Notes under the pieces: model-generated
Databases searched by the model: none
What the model was told of the DNA's origin: nothing
Seen by the model: only the letters and a program-made list of their open reading frames with translations
Made by a program: the position numbers and the translations under genes
Shown: piece after piece, positions 31,000 to 42,606 of the stretch
Position numbering within the stretch: position 1 is the stretch's first letter
Layout of the letters: each line of letters starts with the position of its first letter
Assembly: GCA_037447655.1 (NCBI GenBank)
Contig: JBBHKE010000030.1
Coordinates: forward strand, 60,001-124,000
Direction: 5' to 3'
Length of the DNA stretch: 64,000 nucleotides
Source: Zygnema cylindricum
Lineage: Eukaryota > Streptophyta > Zygnematophyceae > Zygnematales > Zygnemataceae

Positions 31000-32232
31000 G
31001 ATTACCTCATGGTCTCCAAGTGGTAATACATGAAGAGTGTCAAACTAATGGAAGTCCCCAATTCTGACGCGTAACCTTGGTGTACGATGAGTAATGGATA
31101 GGGAACTCCCGTCGGCCAATTGCACCGACTGATGATCAGTAAGCACCACGAGAGGAAGTTTCAACTTTTTCACCGTCGCCTCGTTGATGAAATTTCTCGA
31201 TGTTCCAGAGTCTAACATGAAGCTAGTTGCGCTCACTCTGATTTGACACCGAAATATCAAAGGGTCTCCTCCTTCACCGGCTAACCTCATGACGTTAAGT
31301 TTCCCCTTCCCTAGATTTTTCCGTTTTGGACATTCAGGGGCAATATGGTCTGAGGAACCGCACTGGAAGCATAAGCCATTTTGCCTCCTCTGTTGGAGCT
31401 CCCCGGGATACAAGTTGTTAGCCTTGGTCTTGATAGTTTTCTTCTTTTTCCGCAGTACGTTGACCACCTCCTTGTCCTCATCAATTGATTCTAGCTCCAT
31501 GGGAGTTGGACCATCGTCTCGACGACACCCTCCACCGCAACTCGACCCATAATGATAGGGTCGTCGAAAGATGAAGTCGATTGAATCAGTCCGCTCAGCA
31601 AACTGAATGATTGCTAAGAGACTAGGAGTAGTGCTTACCCGAGGGAGCCATTGTTCCACATCCCTACGAATGCAAGATTTAAGCCCTAACGTAGCAATCC
31701 ACAGCTTCATCCTCCGTCATCGTAGGTATTTGAACCTTGCACTCTAAAAACCATTGTGTAAACTCCAGCACCGAAGTTCGTTGCTTCAACACTGCGATTT
31801 TATCTCTTGCAGCCTTAACCGTATTGACAGGCTGCCAAGCGTCACGAAGGAATTGAATGAAGAGAGCCCAAATAGTCGGTATCTAGTCAATCTCCACCAA
31901 CGTCCTCCACCATGCTCCCGCTACCCATTTAAGAAGACCACCCGCGTTGTGAATCTTCTCACGGTCCGATAGGCTAGGAAATTTCTCGAGATAATATGTA
32001 ACGGAGAATAGCCACGTGTCCAGGTTCTTGTGCCTTGCATGGTAGAACTCGTCGGGAAGTCTTAATTTCGGTCTCGTATAGTCCCTCTCTATGCCTCAAT
32101 GAGGTAGCTCACTGAGACGAGATTCCAAAGTTGCGACGGTGTTGCTGAGATGCGCGTTTTTAACCTCACGCTTTCTAACTCCCTGAGAACTTGCGCTAAC
32201 ATTTCTGTAGTGGATACGCCGTGTTCGTCCAT
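31000..32232 (-). pseudogene. Gyp1 Gag and protease
   Basis: ATG at 32232 (MDEHGVSTTEMLAQVLRELESV) then a badly broken capsid region (FIQFLRDAWQPVNTVKAARDK is readable near 31830). From 31710 the frame is open: DVEQWLPRVST, RRPYHYGSS, GPTPMELESIDED, knuckle CFQCGSSDHIAPEC (about 31375-31335), protease MLDSGTSRNFINEA (about 31215) and LPLVVLTDHQSVQLADG. A single TAG at 31045 separates it from the following pol frame. Confidence 0.88.
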
Positions 32233-32253
32233 GGTATCGAGTCACGGGGAATT

Positions 32254-32265
32254 GCTCCCATACCA
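32254..32265 (-). other. Gyp1 primer-binding site
   Basis: Minus strand TGGTATGGGAGC next to the 5' LTR, two mismatches from the initiator tRNA-Met complement. Confidence 0.75.
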
Positions 32266-32266
32266 G

Positions 32267-32759
32267 TGTAAAAGGAACAATGATAAGGCAATGCAATATC
32301 GCACAATGCACAGCGGAAAGCTCCAAAAATCTTCCAGTAGCAACAGCAGGTGCACGCAGCAATAACAGACAAAATTGCGCTATATTGCTCAAGAGAGTAT
32401 TACAAGATTTGGCACTCGCTGCAAAGGTTTACCCAAAAGAGTCTCCTCTTAACTACGTCTGCTTCACTATTTAAACTAACTAGCTGCTAGTCAACCAAGT
32501 ACTATACATGTGTACATGTGGACCTTTACGGTCAATCGAGATCTATCCAAAGCATCCTTCTAGAACTATACAGTTACATCTACACTCTTCGGCGTTGCTA
32601 TAATGCCACGTTACGCTGCTGTGCTGCGCTACGCTATTCCACTAAGTTGCTACGCTGCTATGTTGCACTGGTCTAGAATGGCAGCTGCGCTGCTCTGCAA
32701 CCGCAACTATAGCAGCCTAATTTCTAGCCACTAAGTACTCAACTTGTAACCTTGTTACA
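32267..32759 (-). repeat. Gyp1 5' LTR
   Basis: 493 bp, TGTAAAAGGAACAATG...CTTGTTACA, followed by CCGAT (32760-32764). GCTGC-type words at about 32590-32710. Confidence 0.92.
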
Positions 32760-32764
32760 CCGAT

Positions 32765-32879
32765 GAATAAATGGTGGCTAACATGATGACCAAACCTGTG
32801 CCTTCTCCCAATTTAAAATATTGTAGGGAAAAATGTGGATTTAAAGAAAAGTCTAAATTAGACTACAAAATAAAGGGAG
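32765..32879 (+). pseudogene. CopC-1 RNase H tail and polypurine tract
   Basis: Reads MVANMMTKPVPSPN and YCREKCGF, the last residues of the copia pol begun at 1-831, then AAAATAAAGGGAG (32867-32879) before the LTR. Confidence 0.88.
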
Positions 32880-33153
32880 TGTTGAAATAACCAGTTTTTA
32901 GGTATTTTCTAGTTCTAAAATATAAGCGGAAACAAATAAAGAAAATGCAGGCAGCCTGCCTCCATCTCTTTTCTCTTTTCCCCATACTTGTTGTAGTCAC
33001 TTAAAATGAGAGAAAGTGATGGAGCCATGGCAGGCTCATTTCCATAAGCAAGACTAAGGAGTGACTTCAATCACTTTCAACAAAAGGTTGAGTCCAACAG
33101 GACAAAGACCTAAGACCAGCAAAGCGCGGCGTAGCCGTTAGCTCTAACTAGTC
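32880..33153 (+). repeat. CopC-1 3' LTR, first part
   Basis: TGTTGAAATAACCAG... matches the LTR at 49321 on. It contains GGAGCCATGGCAGGC (33021-33035) and the GCGTAGCCGTTAGCTC block, and is cut at TAGTC (33149-33153) by CopB-2. Confidence 0.9.
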
Positions 33154-34202
33154 TGTAGAAATTAATGGTTATTTAAGTCTTTTCTAGGTCTGAATAGAAA
33201 TAAAGAAGCCGAGGCAGTCTACCTCTAACTTCTCTCTCCAACTCTCAAACTTGTCGCAGTCACTGAGAAATTAGAGAGGAAGCTAGAGCCATGGCTACCT
33301 AGGCTATCATGAGGTTTACGGGAAATTTATATTAGTTAAGGGATTAATTACTAAAAGGTATGTGCCGGCGACAAGATTTGATCCTGGTACCTGTCGGCGG
33401 TCAGAGAGTAGATAGCCGGTAGCCTTAGCCGTTAAGTCTAGAAGTAGTCTTACATAGTATATAGTACGATAATGATTTAAACATGTACACGTTGGATAAA
33501 TCATTTAACTATAACTGTTAACGGGATACATAGATATGGTAGTGTAAAAGTACAAATTGCGGTACGGATAAGAAATCAATACCGCGCATTGATTTCGTAA
33601 GCGAAACAAATACCGCGCATGTATTTATTACGGCTACGATCAAATGCGAGTTTAATCGGACGGCCGAAATTAGCGCCGAGATTGCGGAAGAAGAATTCGG
33701 CGGTTTGTGGGCATCGCCACATCGGATGACAAGTGGCGATGTTACATTGGAGCGCGGTATCTCCGAGGATTAAAAGAGCGAATCCGGATATTCCACGTGT
33801 GGAAATTTAGGCCATGTCGTACAATGTCCGTACATAAAGTACACCGGCAGCTGTTCTTTTGCGTACGGAACTATATTTTGATTGGTTCCGTACATCAGTA
33901 GATTGAGTCTGTGAGAGTGATAGGACTTAGAAAAATTAGAAGATAGGACCCTCTCTCCCAGAGAGCTTCTGTGCAAAAGGTCAACTTTGACCCTCCATAA
34001 CTTACTGCTCAGGGGAGCAAATTCAGAGATTCTTTTTGCTATCGACTCACGAGAGTCTTACCTTCATAGGGGTGCAGGAGGTCAGAGTTTTTGTCTGCGA
34101 GGGAGGCAGTTATTTTTGCTTAAACACAAAGGGGTCATAATTATCCTATAGGCTTCATGAAAGTTGTCTACTCTGAGGACTTATGGAGGTCTCAGAGTTT
34201 GA
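33154..34202 (+). repeat. CopB-2 5' LTR
   Basis: TGTAGAAATTAATGG...AGAGTTTGA; the terminal CA is mutated to GA. Gag ATG at 34183. Confidence 0.93.
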
Positions 34203-37200
34203 AGTTATGGGCCCACCCTCTAGGGTACCAATCTTTAATGGAACTGGCTTCATATATTGGGAAAGTATGATGATAGGAGCTCTATGCGAAAAAAGGTTTT
34301 GGGGGATAATGAGTGGACGATTGGGGCGTCCATCAAGTCTCGGAATTCCTCTAGGGTTTGGAGGAAGCATATTCACCAGGAAAGAGGATTCACCTTCAAC
34401 GAAGGAAACAAAAGAAGGAGAGGTGGTGGACAAAGGAAAGGAGAAGGAGGCGACCACACCAATAGCAACTGGTTTAGCATTCATGTCACCTATTCCGAGG
34501 AACGAGGAGAATGATACTGAAACCTGGGACTTCAACAATATGGCGGCAAAGCACTTCATCCTACGCCATCTCACTCAAGGACTTGCATGTCCTCATTTGC
34601 AGGTAGAAAGGGCATCCGATCTTTGGATGGCTCTCATAGAGATGTACCGAAGTGGTACGATTCGGCAACAACAGTTGGCTGATCAGAAAGTTAAGGAGTA
34701 TGTATACAAAGGGGGAAATATGTTGGAATTTTGCAATGAGCTTGCTACACTCTTCATGGAGCTAGAGAGTGCGGGAAAAGTTCTTAGTGAAAAAGAAAAG
34801 GTTAAATGTTTACTGATGAAGTTACCTGATGAGTTCGAGAACATAGTCAACCGTGTGCAGGACTTGCCTCACTCAAGGTGGATATGGAACTTAGTGGTAG
34901 GGATGATTCTCGTTCGAGAGAATACGATTGAGATCCGAAGGGGAGGAAAGAGTGGCCAAGCCTTGGCAACAACGACCGATTGGAGGAACAAGTATTCTCG
35001 AAATCCAGCCGGAAACTATGGGGGTAGGGAGCAGAAAAAACAGGTTGACGAGTTCGAACCAAGGGCTCCCAAAGGTTTATGTCATTTTTGTAAGAAACTG
35101 GGGCACTATATGGTAGAGTGCTCTAAGCTAACCGAGCTTTGGTTAAAGGAGGGGCAGACCGGTGGTACCCCGAGAGGAAAGAAAAAGGCACTTGTTACAC
35201 ACGTACTTGAGGCGGAATCCGAGGACAAGGACGATGAGCTCCTTTTGGATGAGGAGTTGGAGGCGAAAACTGAGGTTGAAATTCCACGAAGGCAGAAATG
35301 TGCTTACGGTGGATTGAAAGGTGAAGCAGGCGGGATTATAGATTCAGGTGCCTCAATGCGCATGTGTAAGGATAGGCACCTGTTCACTAAGATAAGAAAG
35401 ATTTCCCACCATAGAGATAGAGTAAGGGGATGGGAGGATAGTCACCACTACTCTTGTAGGATCGGTAGATCTAAAAGTGTTAGTAGAAGGAAAGACATCC
35501 ATATTAACATTCTCCGATGTATTGTTTATTCCGGAGCTGAACAAAAATCTTATCTCTACATCAGTATTAGATGATAAGGGTTTTTTCACTAGCACTAGGG
35601 AAGGAGTCTTTACTGCTAGTTTTGAGGAGGATGTCTATTTCATTGCTGAGAAAGGTAGCCATGGGATGTTTAGGCTGATCTTAAGTAATGAAATGAAGAA
35701 ACTTTATTATGCTGGTGTTCATGATATTATGATGTGGCATAAGAGGCTTGGGCATGTGAATCTAGATAAGTTAAGAGAGATGAAAAAGATGGGAGTGGTG
35801 GAAGGGATTCAGTTCAGTGAGAGTGATGATATAAGTGATTGTAGTGGGTGTGCTCAAGGTAAAGCACACAGATTACCCTTTCCTAAAACAGCCACCTATA
35901 AGGGAGAAAAACTTCTAGATCTAGTACACATTGATATTTGGGGACCCGCTAGAGTGCCTTCGCCGCGGGGGAAGAGATTTATGATGACTATAACTGATGA
36001 TTGGTCTCGGTATTCCCTGGTGTATTTTTTGAAAAACAAGTCAGAAGCTTAAGATTGTTTTAGACAATATAAAGCATGGAGCGAAAAACTCCATGAAACT
36101 CCAATCAAGAGAGTAAGGAGTGACAATGATGGAGAGTATACTTCTAACCAGTTTGAGGATTTTCTGAGGGAAGATGGGGTCCAACACCAAAAGACAGTTC
36201 CAGAAAATTCGGAACAGAATGGGGTAGCTGAAAGGTTAAATAGAACACTAAGTGATAGTGCTAGAAGTATGTTGTCAGATAAAAAGATAGGAAAAAGATT
36301 TTGGGCAAATGCAATGAACTTTGCTAATTATCTCAAAAATAGAGTTTTTACTTCAGCTATAAAAGATCAAACACCTTATGAGATATGGACAGGCCGGAAA
36401 CCAGACATATCTCACTTAAAGGTTTTCGGCAGTCAAGTATTCAGTCTAGATACAGATCGGTCTAATTGGAAGCTAGATCCTAAAGGAAATCCGGGATACT
36501 TATTAGGATATGATTAAGATGTTAAAGGATATAGAGTTTATGATCTAAAAAGGGAAGATATAATCCTAGTAAAGCATCTAGTAGTTATGGATGAAGGAAA
36601 GTCTGTGGATCACTTCAAATATACGAAGTCAGTAAAAATCAGATTCGAGTCAGAAATATCTGATGACTTTGAGCTTCCTAACTATCCAGGTTTTAGAGAC
36701 GATGACATTCTTGTAGGTACAAATCAGACCGAAAAGGACTCGGCTGTGGAAACTCTAGTGACAACTCTACCCGAAGCCGAAGACGTGGTGGAAATTGATT
36801 CGGAATCAAGGGATAGGGAAGAAACCGAGTTTGTTCGAAAGAATCCACGAGAACCATCTATTCCGGCCTCAGACTTTGAGGGGGGAAGGAGAAGTAGTAA
36901 AAGACTGAAAGAAAAACAGGTTAATAACAAGGTAACTAAACTATCTCATCACGATGAACCTCAAACTTATGGAGAGGCGATGACTTGTCTAGAAAGAAAT
37001 CGGTGGAAGAAAGCCATCAATGAAGAGATGGCCTCAATTATGGCAGCCGATACTTGGGAGGTGGTGGATTGTCCACCTAACCGAAAACCAATTGGTTGTA
37101 AGTGGGTTTTCAAATTAAAACTGAACCTAGATAACACAATCGAGCGCTACAAGGCCCGACTAGTGGCAAAGGGATTTACACAAAGGAGGGAATTGACTAT

Positions 37201-38538
37201 GAGGAAACCTTTGCCCCGGTGGTCAGATTTCCCTCCGTCCGCATACTTCTCAGCCTGGCAACAGCAAAAGACATAGAAGTGCACCAGATGGACATCAAAA
37301 CAGCCTTTTTGCATTGAGAATTGGAGGAGGAGATCTTCATGCGACAACCCGAAGGGTTTGTGGAAGAAGGAGAGGAGAGTAAGGTATACCGGCTGAATAA
37401 ATATCTTTATGGTTTGAAACAGGCGCCTCGACAGTGGAATAAGAAGCTTGATGAGTTTCTTACCGGTCTGGGATATATCCGGATCAGCTCAGATCACTCA
37501 ATCTATGTTTTCGAAGATGAGGAAGGTTTTATATTTATTGCAATTTATGTTGATGATTTGCTTGTTTTAAGTAAATCAATGGAAAAAATTAATAAACTGA
37601 AAACCGATCTTAAGGGGAGATTTGAAATGAAGGATATGGGGGAAGCAAAATATATTTTGGGAATTCAAGTAGAGAGAGACCGAAAAAGAAAAATCATAAG
37701 ATTGACTCAAAAGGAAGCAATAGGGAACATGCTTGAAAAATTTCAAATAGATAAAGCTAATAGTTGTACAACTCCAATGGAATTGAAGAAAGGAAGTGAG
37801 GGGAGTGAGGAAGGAGTCATAGTCTTAGACGAAGAATTATCTCCTAAAGAACAGAAGTTCATACAGACTATTCCTTACAGGCAAGTAGTGGGAAGTCTAA
37901 TCTATTTTATGAATTGTACCCGGCCGGATTTAGCTGCAGCTGTAGGAGTACTGAGTAGAAGTCTAAATGCTCCCACTAAGAGGGATTGGGAGGCAGCTAA
38001 GAGAATCCTTAGATACTTGATAGGAACTAGGGATCTATGGTTGCATTTGGGTGGGGAGAGTACTGACATCACTACTTGGAGTGATGTTAGTTATGGTGAT
38101 GCTCCGATGAGGAGATGCACTTTTGGATATGTATTATATGTGGGTGATGGGGCTTGCTGTTGGAGTAGCAAACAGAAAAAAGTTATTGCTCAGTCCACCA
38201 TGGAGGCTGAGTATATGGCCTCTTGCTCTGCTGTAAAAGAATTGATGTGGTTCAAGTCTTTACTTGGTGAACTTGGTCATCTTAAGAGTCGTGTGCAGAA
38301 AATATTTTGTTATAATCAGGCAGCAATTGCTATTTCTGCCAATCGTAAACATCATTTTAAAGCAAAACATATGGACATTAGACTCAGCTTTGTTAGAGAG
38401 AAAGTAGAAAATAAAATAATCAGTATAGAGTACCGACCAGATAGTGAGATGGTAGCAGATATGATGACCAAACCTGTGCCTTCCCCTAAGCTAATTTTCT
38501 ACAGGGAGAAGTGTGGTCTAAAATTAAAGATTGACTAG
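34183..38538 (+). pseudogene. CopB-2 Gag-Pol polyprotein
   Basis: Gag MEVSEFEVMGPPSRVPIF... open to the zinc knuckle (CHFCKKLGHYMVEC, about 35088) and protease start (IIDSGASMRMC, about 35337). One extra base near 35404 shifts the frame. Protease strands and integrase (MWHKRLGHVN, CSGCAQGKAHR, VHIDIWGP with the first Asp intact, RSDNDGEYTSN, GVAERLNRTL) follow, with stops at 36050 and 36515. RT starts QTYGEAMTCLERNRW; a one-base loss near 37185 shifts the frame, and CAT-TGA at 37315 adds a stop. The rest is open from 37321: IYVDDLLVL, RNase H WSDVSYGD, MEAEYMASC, MVADMMTKPVPS. Confidence 0.9.
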
Positions 38539-38551
38539 AAAATAAGCGGAG

Positions 38552-39600
38552 TGTAGAAATTAATGGTTTTTTAAGTATTTTCTAGGTCTGAATAGAAATA
38601 AAGAAGCCGAGGCAGTCTACCTCTAACTTCTCTCTCCAACTCTCAAACTTGTCGCAGTCACTGAGAAATTGGAGAGGAAGCTAGAGCCATGGCTACCTAG
38701 GCTATCCTGAGGTTTACGGGAAATTTATACTAGTTTAGGGATTATTTACTAAAAGGAATATGCCGGCCACAGGATTTGATCCTGGTACCTGCCGGCCGAC
38801 AGATAGTAGATAGCCGGTAGCCTTAGCCGTTAGGTCTAGAAGTAGTGATACGTTGTATATAGTACGATAATTATTTAAATATGTACACGTAGGATAAATC
38901 ATTTAACTATAACTGTTAACGGGATACATAGATATGGTAGTGTAAAAGTACAAATTGCGGTACGGATAAAAAATCAATACCGCGCATTGATTTCGTAAGC
39001 GAAACAAATACTGCGCATGTATTTATTACGGCTACGATCAAATGCAAGTTTAATCGGACTGCCGGAATTAGCGCCGAGATCGCGGAAGAAGAATTCGGCG
39101 GTTTGTGGACATGGCCACATCGGATGACACGTGGCGATGTTACATTGGAGCGCGGCATCTCCGAGGATTAAAGGAGCGAATACGAATATTCCACGTGTGG
39201 ACATTTAGGCCATGTCGTACTATGTCCGTACATAAAGTACACCGGCAGCTGTACTTTTGCGTACGGAACAGTATTCTGATTGGTTCCGTAAATCAGTAGA
39301 TAGAGTCTGTGAGAGAGATACGACTTAGAAAAATTAGAAGATAGGACCCTCTCTCCTAGAGAGCTTTTGTACAAAAGGTCAACTTTGACCCTCCATAACT
39401 TACTGCTCAGGGGAGCAAATTCAGAGATTATTTTTGCTATCGACTCAGGGGAGTCTTGCCTTCACAAGGGTGAAGGTGGTCAGAGATTTTTTTTGCCAGG
39501 GTGGCAGTTATTTTTGCTTAAACACAAAGGGGTCAAAATTATCCTAGAGGCTTCTTGGAAGCTGTCCACTCTGAGGACTTATGGAGGTCTCAGAGTTTTA
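38552..39600 (+). repeat. CopB-2 3' LTR
   Basis: TGTAGAAATTAATGG...AGAGTTTTA (end CA changed to TA), followed by TAGTC. Includes the tRNA-like block 38762-38850, hairpin 39225-39267 and TTCTGATTGGT. The tract before it reads AAAATAAGCGGAG. Confidence 0.93.
39225..39267 (+). other. LTR hairpin (CopB-2 3' LTR)
   Basis: TCCGTAC...AAAGTACA opposite TGTACTTT...GTACGGA around a CCGGCAGC loop, just before TGATTGGT. Homologous to the CopA hairpins. Confidence 0.65.
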
Positions 39601-39605
39601 TAGTC

Positions 39606-40332
39606 TGTCGAAGAAGTCATTTAAGGTACATAGGGTTTGATATTATTTAAACTATTGTATGGTACTAAAACCGATTAACTAAAACAGGAATGAAGGAACA
39701 TAAAACTAGTTAGAGTTTAATGCGGACGTCGTTTCGCACGAAAAAAATAAATCGGACATTTATTTAAACGGCAACCATTTAATGTCAGATTTAATTCGAC
39801 AGCACACATCACCGCCGACATCGCGGAATGGTCACTTTGGCTTTTATGGACGTGGCATGATCTGGTGCCACGTGGAGGGATATTATTTGGTCGCAAAAAT
39901 TCCGGCAAAATTACGGACGAGTGGAAGGGTGACACGCATCCACTCTGTGACTTTGTCGTACACAAGCCGTACAGAAAGAACATCAACCGTAGTAGCATTC
40001 TATACTTTACAGTCATATGACTAGTTCGTACTTCAGTAGATAGGGGTTGTGAGAGGGGTTTAGGACTTAGGAAAATCTGTTAAGAAGTCACCTCTCTCTT
40101 AGAGAGATTTGTATGAATTGACATTTTTGGCGGCTCATAACTTATCGGCTAGTTGGCCGTTTTAAATGATTTTTTTTGCTGCGGACTCAAGGGAATCTAG
40201 GCTGCATAGGGGTGTAGTCAAAGTGGCAGTATTCCTTTTTGGGCAGCAGTGGTTGTGGCTTGAAGTGGGCTAGTTAAAAACTTTGTAGAGGCTTCTTGAA
40301 TTATGTAGTCTAATAGAGGAAACAAAATTTCA
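39606..40332 (+). repeat. CopC-1 3' LTR, second part
   Basis: Continues from TAGTC with TGTCGAAGAAGTC, matching 49602 on, and ends AAAATTTCA at 40332. Total LTR length is about 1001 bp. The right flank (GATAA) cannot be checked because the left end of CopC-1 lies outside the window. Confidence 0.85.
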
Positions 40333-42601
40333 GATAAGATGGCATCTATTTGGAAAAAATAGTACCTTTTCAGCTTCAAGGAGAAGTATTTCGTCATTGC
40401 AAAGGTGCAGACTTTTGTGGACTCAGGGCAGGTGCTGGAGAGTAGAGGGCTTCATGGGTTTGCCTCTCCAATAGTGCTCGCGCTAAAGAAGGACTCCTCC
40501 GGGAAAACTTTGGATTTTTGGATGTGTAAGGACTATCGCATGCTCAACGCGGCAACTCCCTCCAATTGTAATCCAATGCCCACCCTGGAAGAAATCTTTG
40601 ACTCTCTTGTTGGGGCCACCATTTACTATACGTTGGATCTTAATAATGGATTCCACCAGATTGCAATGGAGCCGAACCACCAAGAGAGGACCTCTTTTTA
40701 GGTAGGATCCAGGTTGTATGAATGGTTGTACCTGCCATTTGGCATAAAAAATGCAACTGCCAAATTCCAACGGGACATGGACAAGCCCCTTTGGGGAATC
40801 GATTGCGCAAGGTGTTACATCGACGATGTAATCATTTGCTTTAAGACATTCGATGAACACTTGGAGCATATACAGATCGTTCGCTGGGCTCTCTAAGCAG
40901 CGGGCTTGAACTATCACACGGGGAAGGGCATTTTTGGGGTGCAAAAAAATCATTTATCTCGGTCATGAAGTGACTCTTGGGACACTGGGTCCCCACATGG
41001 TTAGGTGGCAGCCCTTGACGCCCTTCCACCCACGCAAGACATTTCTGCTTTTCGCACTTTCCTGGGCTTGGCCAACTATTACCGAAGGTTTAATGCCAAA
41101 TTTAGTAGCCAAGCCAAGCCATTAAATGAATTATTGCGAAAGGACCAGAAGTGGCAGTTGGCGGAAGAACTGCAGACTGCTTTCCAATTCGTGAAAGATC
41201 CTTTTAAGCAACATCCAGTGCTCCGGATGCCCGATCACCAGCGACCTTTCTTACTTTATACTGATTGGAGCTAGCTCGGATTAGGAGCAGAGTTGGCTCA
41301 ATTGGAAGATGCACGGGATGAGTACGTAGTGGCCTACGCAAGTTGGAGTAATAGCAAAGTCGAGGGGAATTACAGCAGTTACCATGAGGAATTACTCGCT
41401 GCAGTGTGGACCATCGAACGTCTCAGGCCAAACCTTTATGGAGTACACTTCATCGTTATTACGGATCACCAGCCCCTGAGATAGATAATGGACAACAGTA
41501 AGTTGACTATCAAGCTGGCTAGATGGGCTCTCTTTTGCAGGAATAAGATTTCAGCATCATCCACGAAGCTGAGGAGATCCATGGGAATGCAGATAGATTG
41601 AGCAAGAATCCAAACCCTTCCACCAGAGACTGTACTAGGGCTCGGCATGATGAGGACCTTGAGCTCAGCCTAGGACTTATCCGAACTTCTCTTGCCTTTA
41701 TTCGGCTTCCATGAGCAGAAGGGGAACCATCAAATTTTGCTGCAGATGTGGAGGGGCACGCTCCGATTGGAGCCGGCCGCAAGGATATTTGGAATGACCG
41801 TGATTCCCTTCAGTATATCCATAAAGGTTCCCCTCTTCCCCACCTGGCCGAAATTCACTTGTCTTGTGTTAAGACCTGGAAAGCGGCGTATGAATGGGAC
41901 TGAGGCATTTTTTTCAGAAAATGGGCCGATGGGACGAGGAAAGTGGTTCCTCCTCCGGCAGATCTTGAAACCCTCTTGTTCATCTTCACCAGCAATGCAC
42001 GCACTTTAGACAAAAATGGACCACCTCACTTGTCACAAGGTCGTATTGGTGTCATGGATTAAGGGCCCATGTAAATCGTGTGGTGTAGACATGCCATTCT
42101 TGAGACCAGGTCAAAACTGCTTTAGACAAAATAGTGGAATGGAACTTGACTCCCTCCCCATCCCGGGGATGTTTTACAGATGGTCACTAAATCTGCTAGG
42201 ACCACTTCCAACTTACAGGAGGGAAAACAGTTTTGTTTTGGTAATGATAGAACACTTCTCCAAAAGGATCAAATAGGTGGTTCTCACCCAAAAAAAGTCT
42301 AAAGCTATCACAAACGCACTTGCAGAGAGTGATATCCCAATTTGGAGAACTGACTTAGGTTTTAACTGATCAGGGGTCCGAGTTTGCCATAAAATTTTCT
42401 AACCTTCTAGAGAAGTGCCTGATTGACCACTGGTTGACCATTCGAGACCAACTCCAAGTCGACGGATTGGCCGAAAGGTGTGTATAGACAGTGAAACGGT
42501 CACTACGAAAATATGCATTCAAATAGGATTTGGGACTATGTGACAAACGGGTGCCTTGGATTGCCATGGGATACCTATTCAATAGGCAAGCCTCCCTCCA
42601 T
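40333..42601 (+). pseudogene. Gyp3 pol: RT, RNase H and integrase of an old gypsy element
   Basis: Different gypsy lineage from Gyp1/2. RT: GLHGFASPIVLALKKDS, MCKDYRMLNAATPSNCNPMP, YTLDLNNGFHQIAMEPNHQE, LPFGIKNATAKFQRDMD and catalytic CYIDDVIICF (about 40820). Then FRTFLGLANYYRRFNAKFS, and RNase H LLYTDWS, SSYHEELLAAVWTIERLRP, VITDHQPLR (about 41450). Integrase: CHKVVLVSWIKGPC-type zinc region in broken frames, MFYRWSLNLLGPLP and NSFVLVMIEHFSK (about 42170-42270), then QASLHSYE-like end. Many stops; the oldest coding remnant here. Confidence 0.88.
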
Positions 42602-42606
42602 TCCTA
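42602..42606. repeat. Target-site duplication TCCTA of CopB-3 (left copy)
   Basis: TCCTA recurs at 49050-49054. Confidence 0.9.

Larger units (their letters stand above)
837..32759 (-). mobile_element. Gyp1: Ty3/gypsy chromovirus, complete but heavily interrupted
   Basis: Minus-strand LTR retrotransposon with 3' LTR 837-1307 and 5' LTR 32267-32759, flanked by CCGAT. In transcription order it holds primer site, gag, PR, RT, RNase H (to 29026), integrase and chromodomain (23212-22010 and 3154-3040), an extra 3' frame (about 2702-1330) and the 3' LTR. CopB-1 splits it after RNase H, and Gyp2 splits its chromodomain. Without the nested DNA it is about 7.3 kb, an ordinary size for a chromovirus with an extra frame. 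Confidence 0.9.
33154..39600 (+). mobile_element. CopB-2: full-length Ty1/copia element
   Basis: 6447 bp, LTRs 33154-34202 and 38552-39600 (1049 bp each), flanked by TAGTC at 33149-33153 and 39601-39605. Primer site AGTTATGGGCCCACC (34203-34217). Gag-pol in copia order. Inserted into the CopC-1 3' LTR at the edge of its tRNA-like block. Confidence 0.95.

Noticed and set aside
837-32759. Gyp1 as a giant 32-kb element
   Set aside because: The size comes from nested insertions, each with its own duplication; the element itself is about 7.3 kb.
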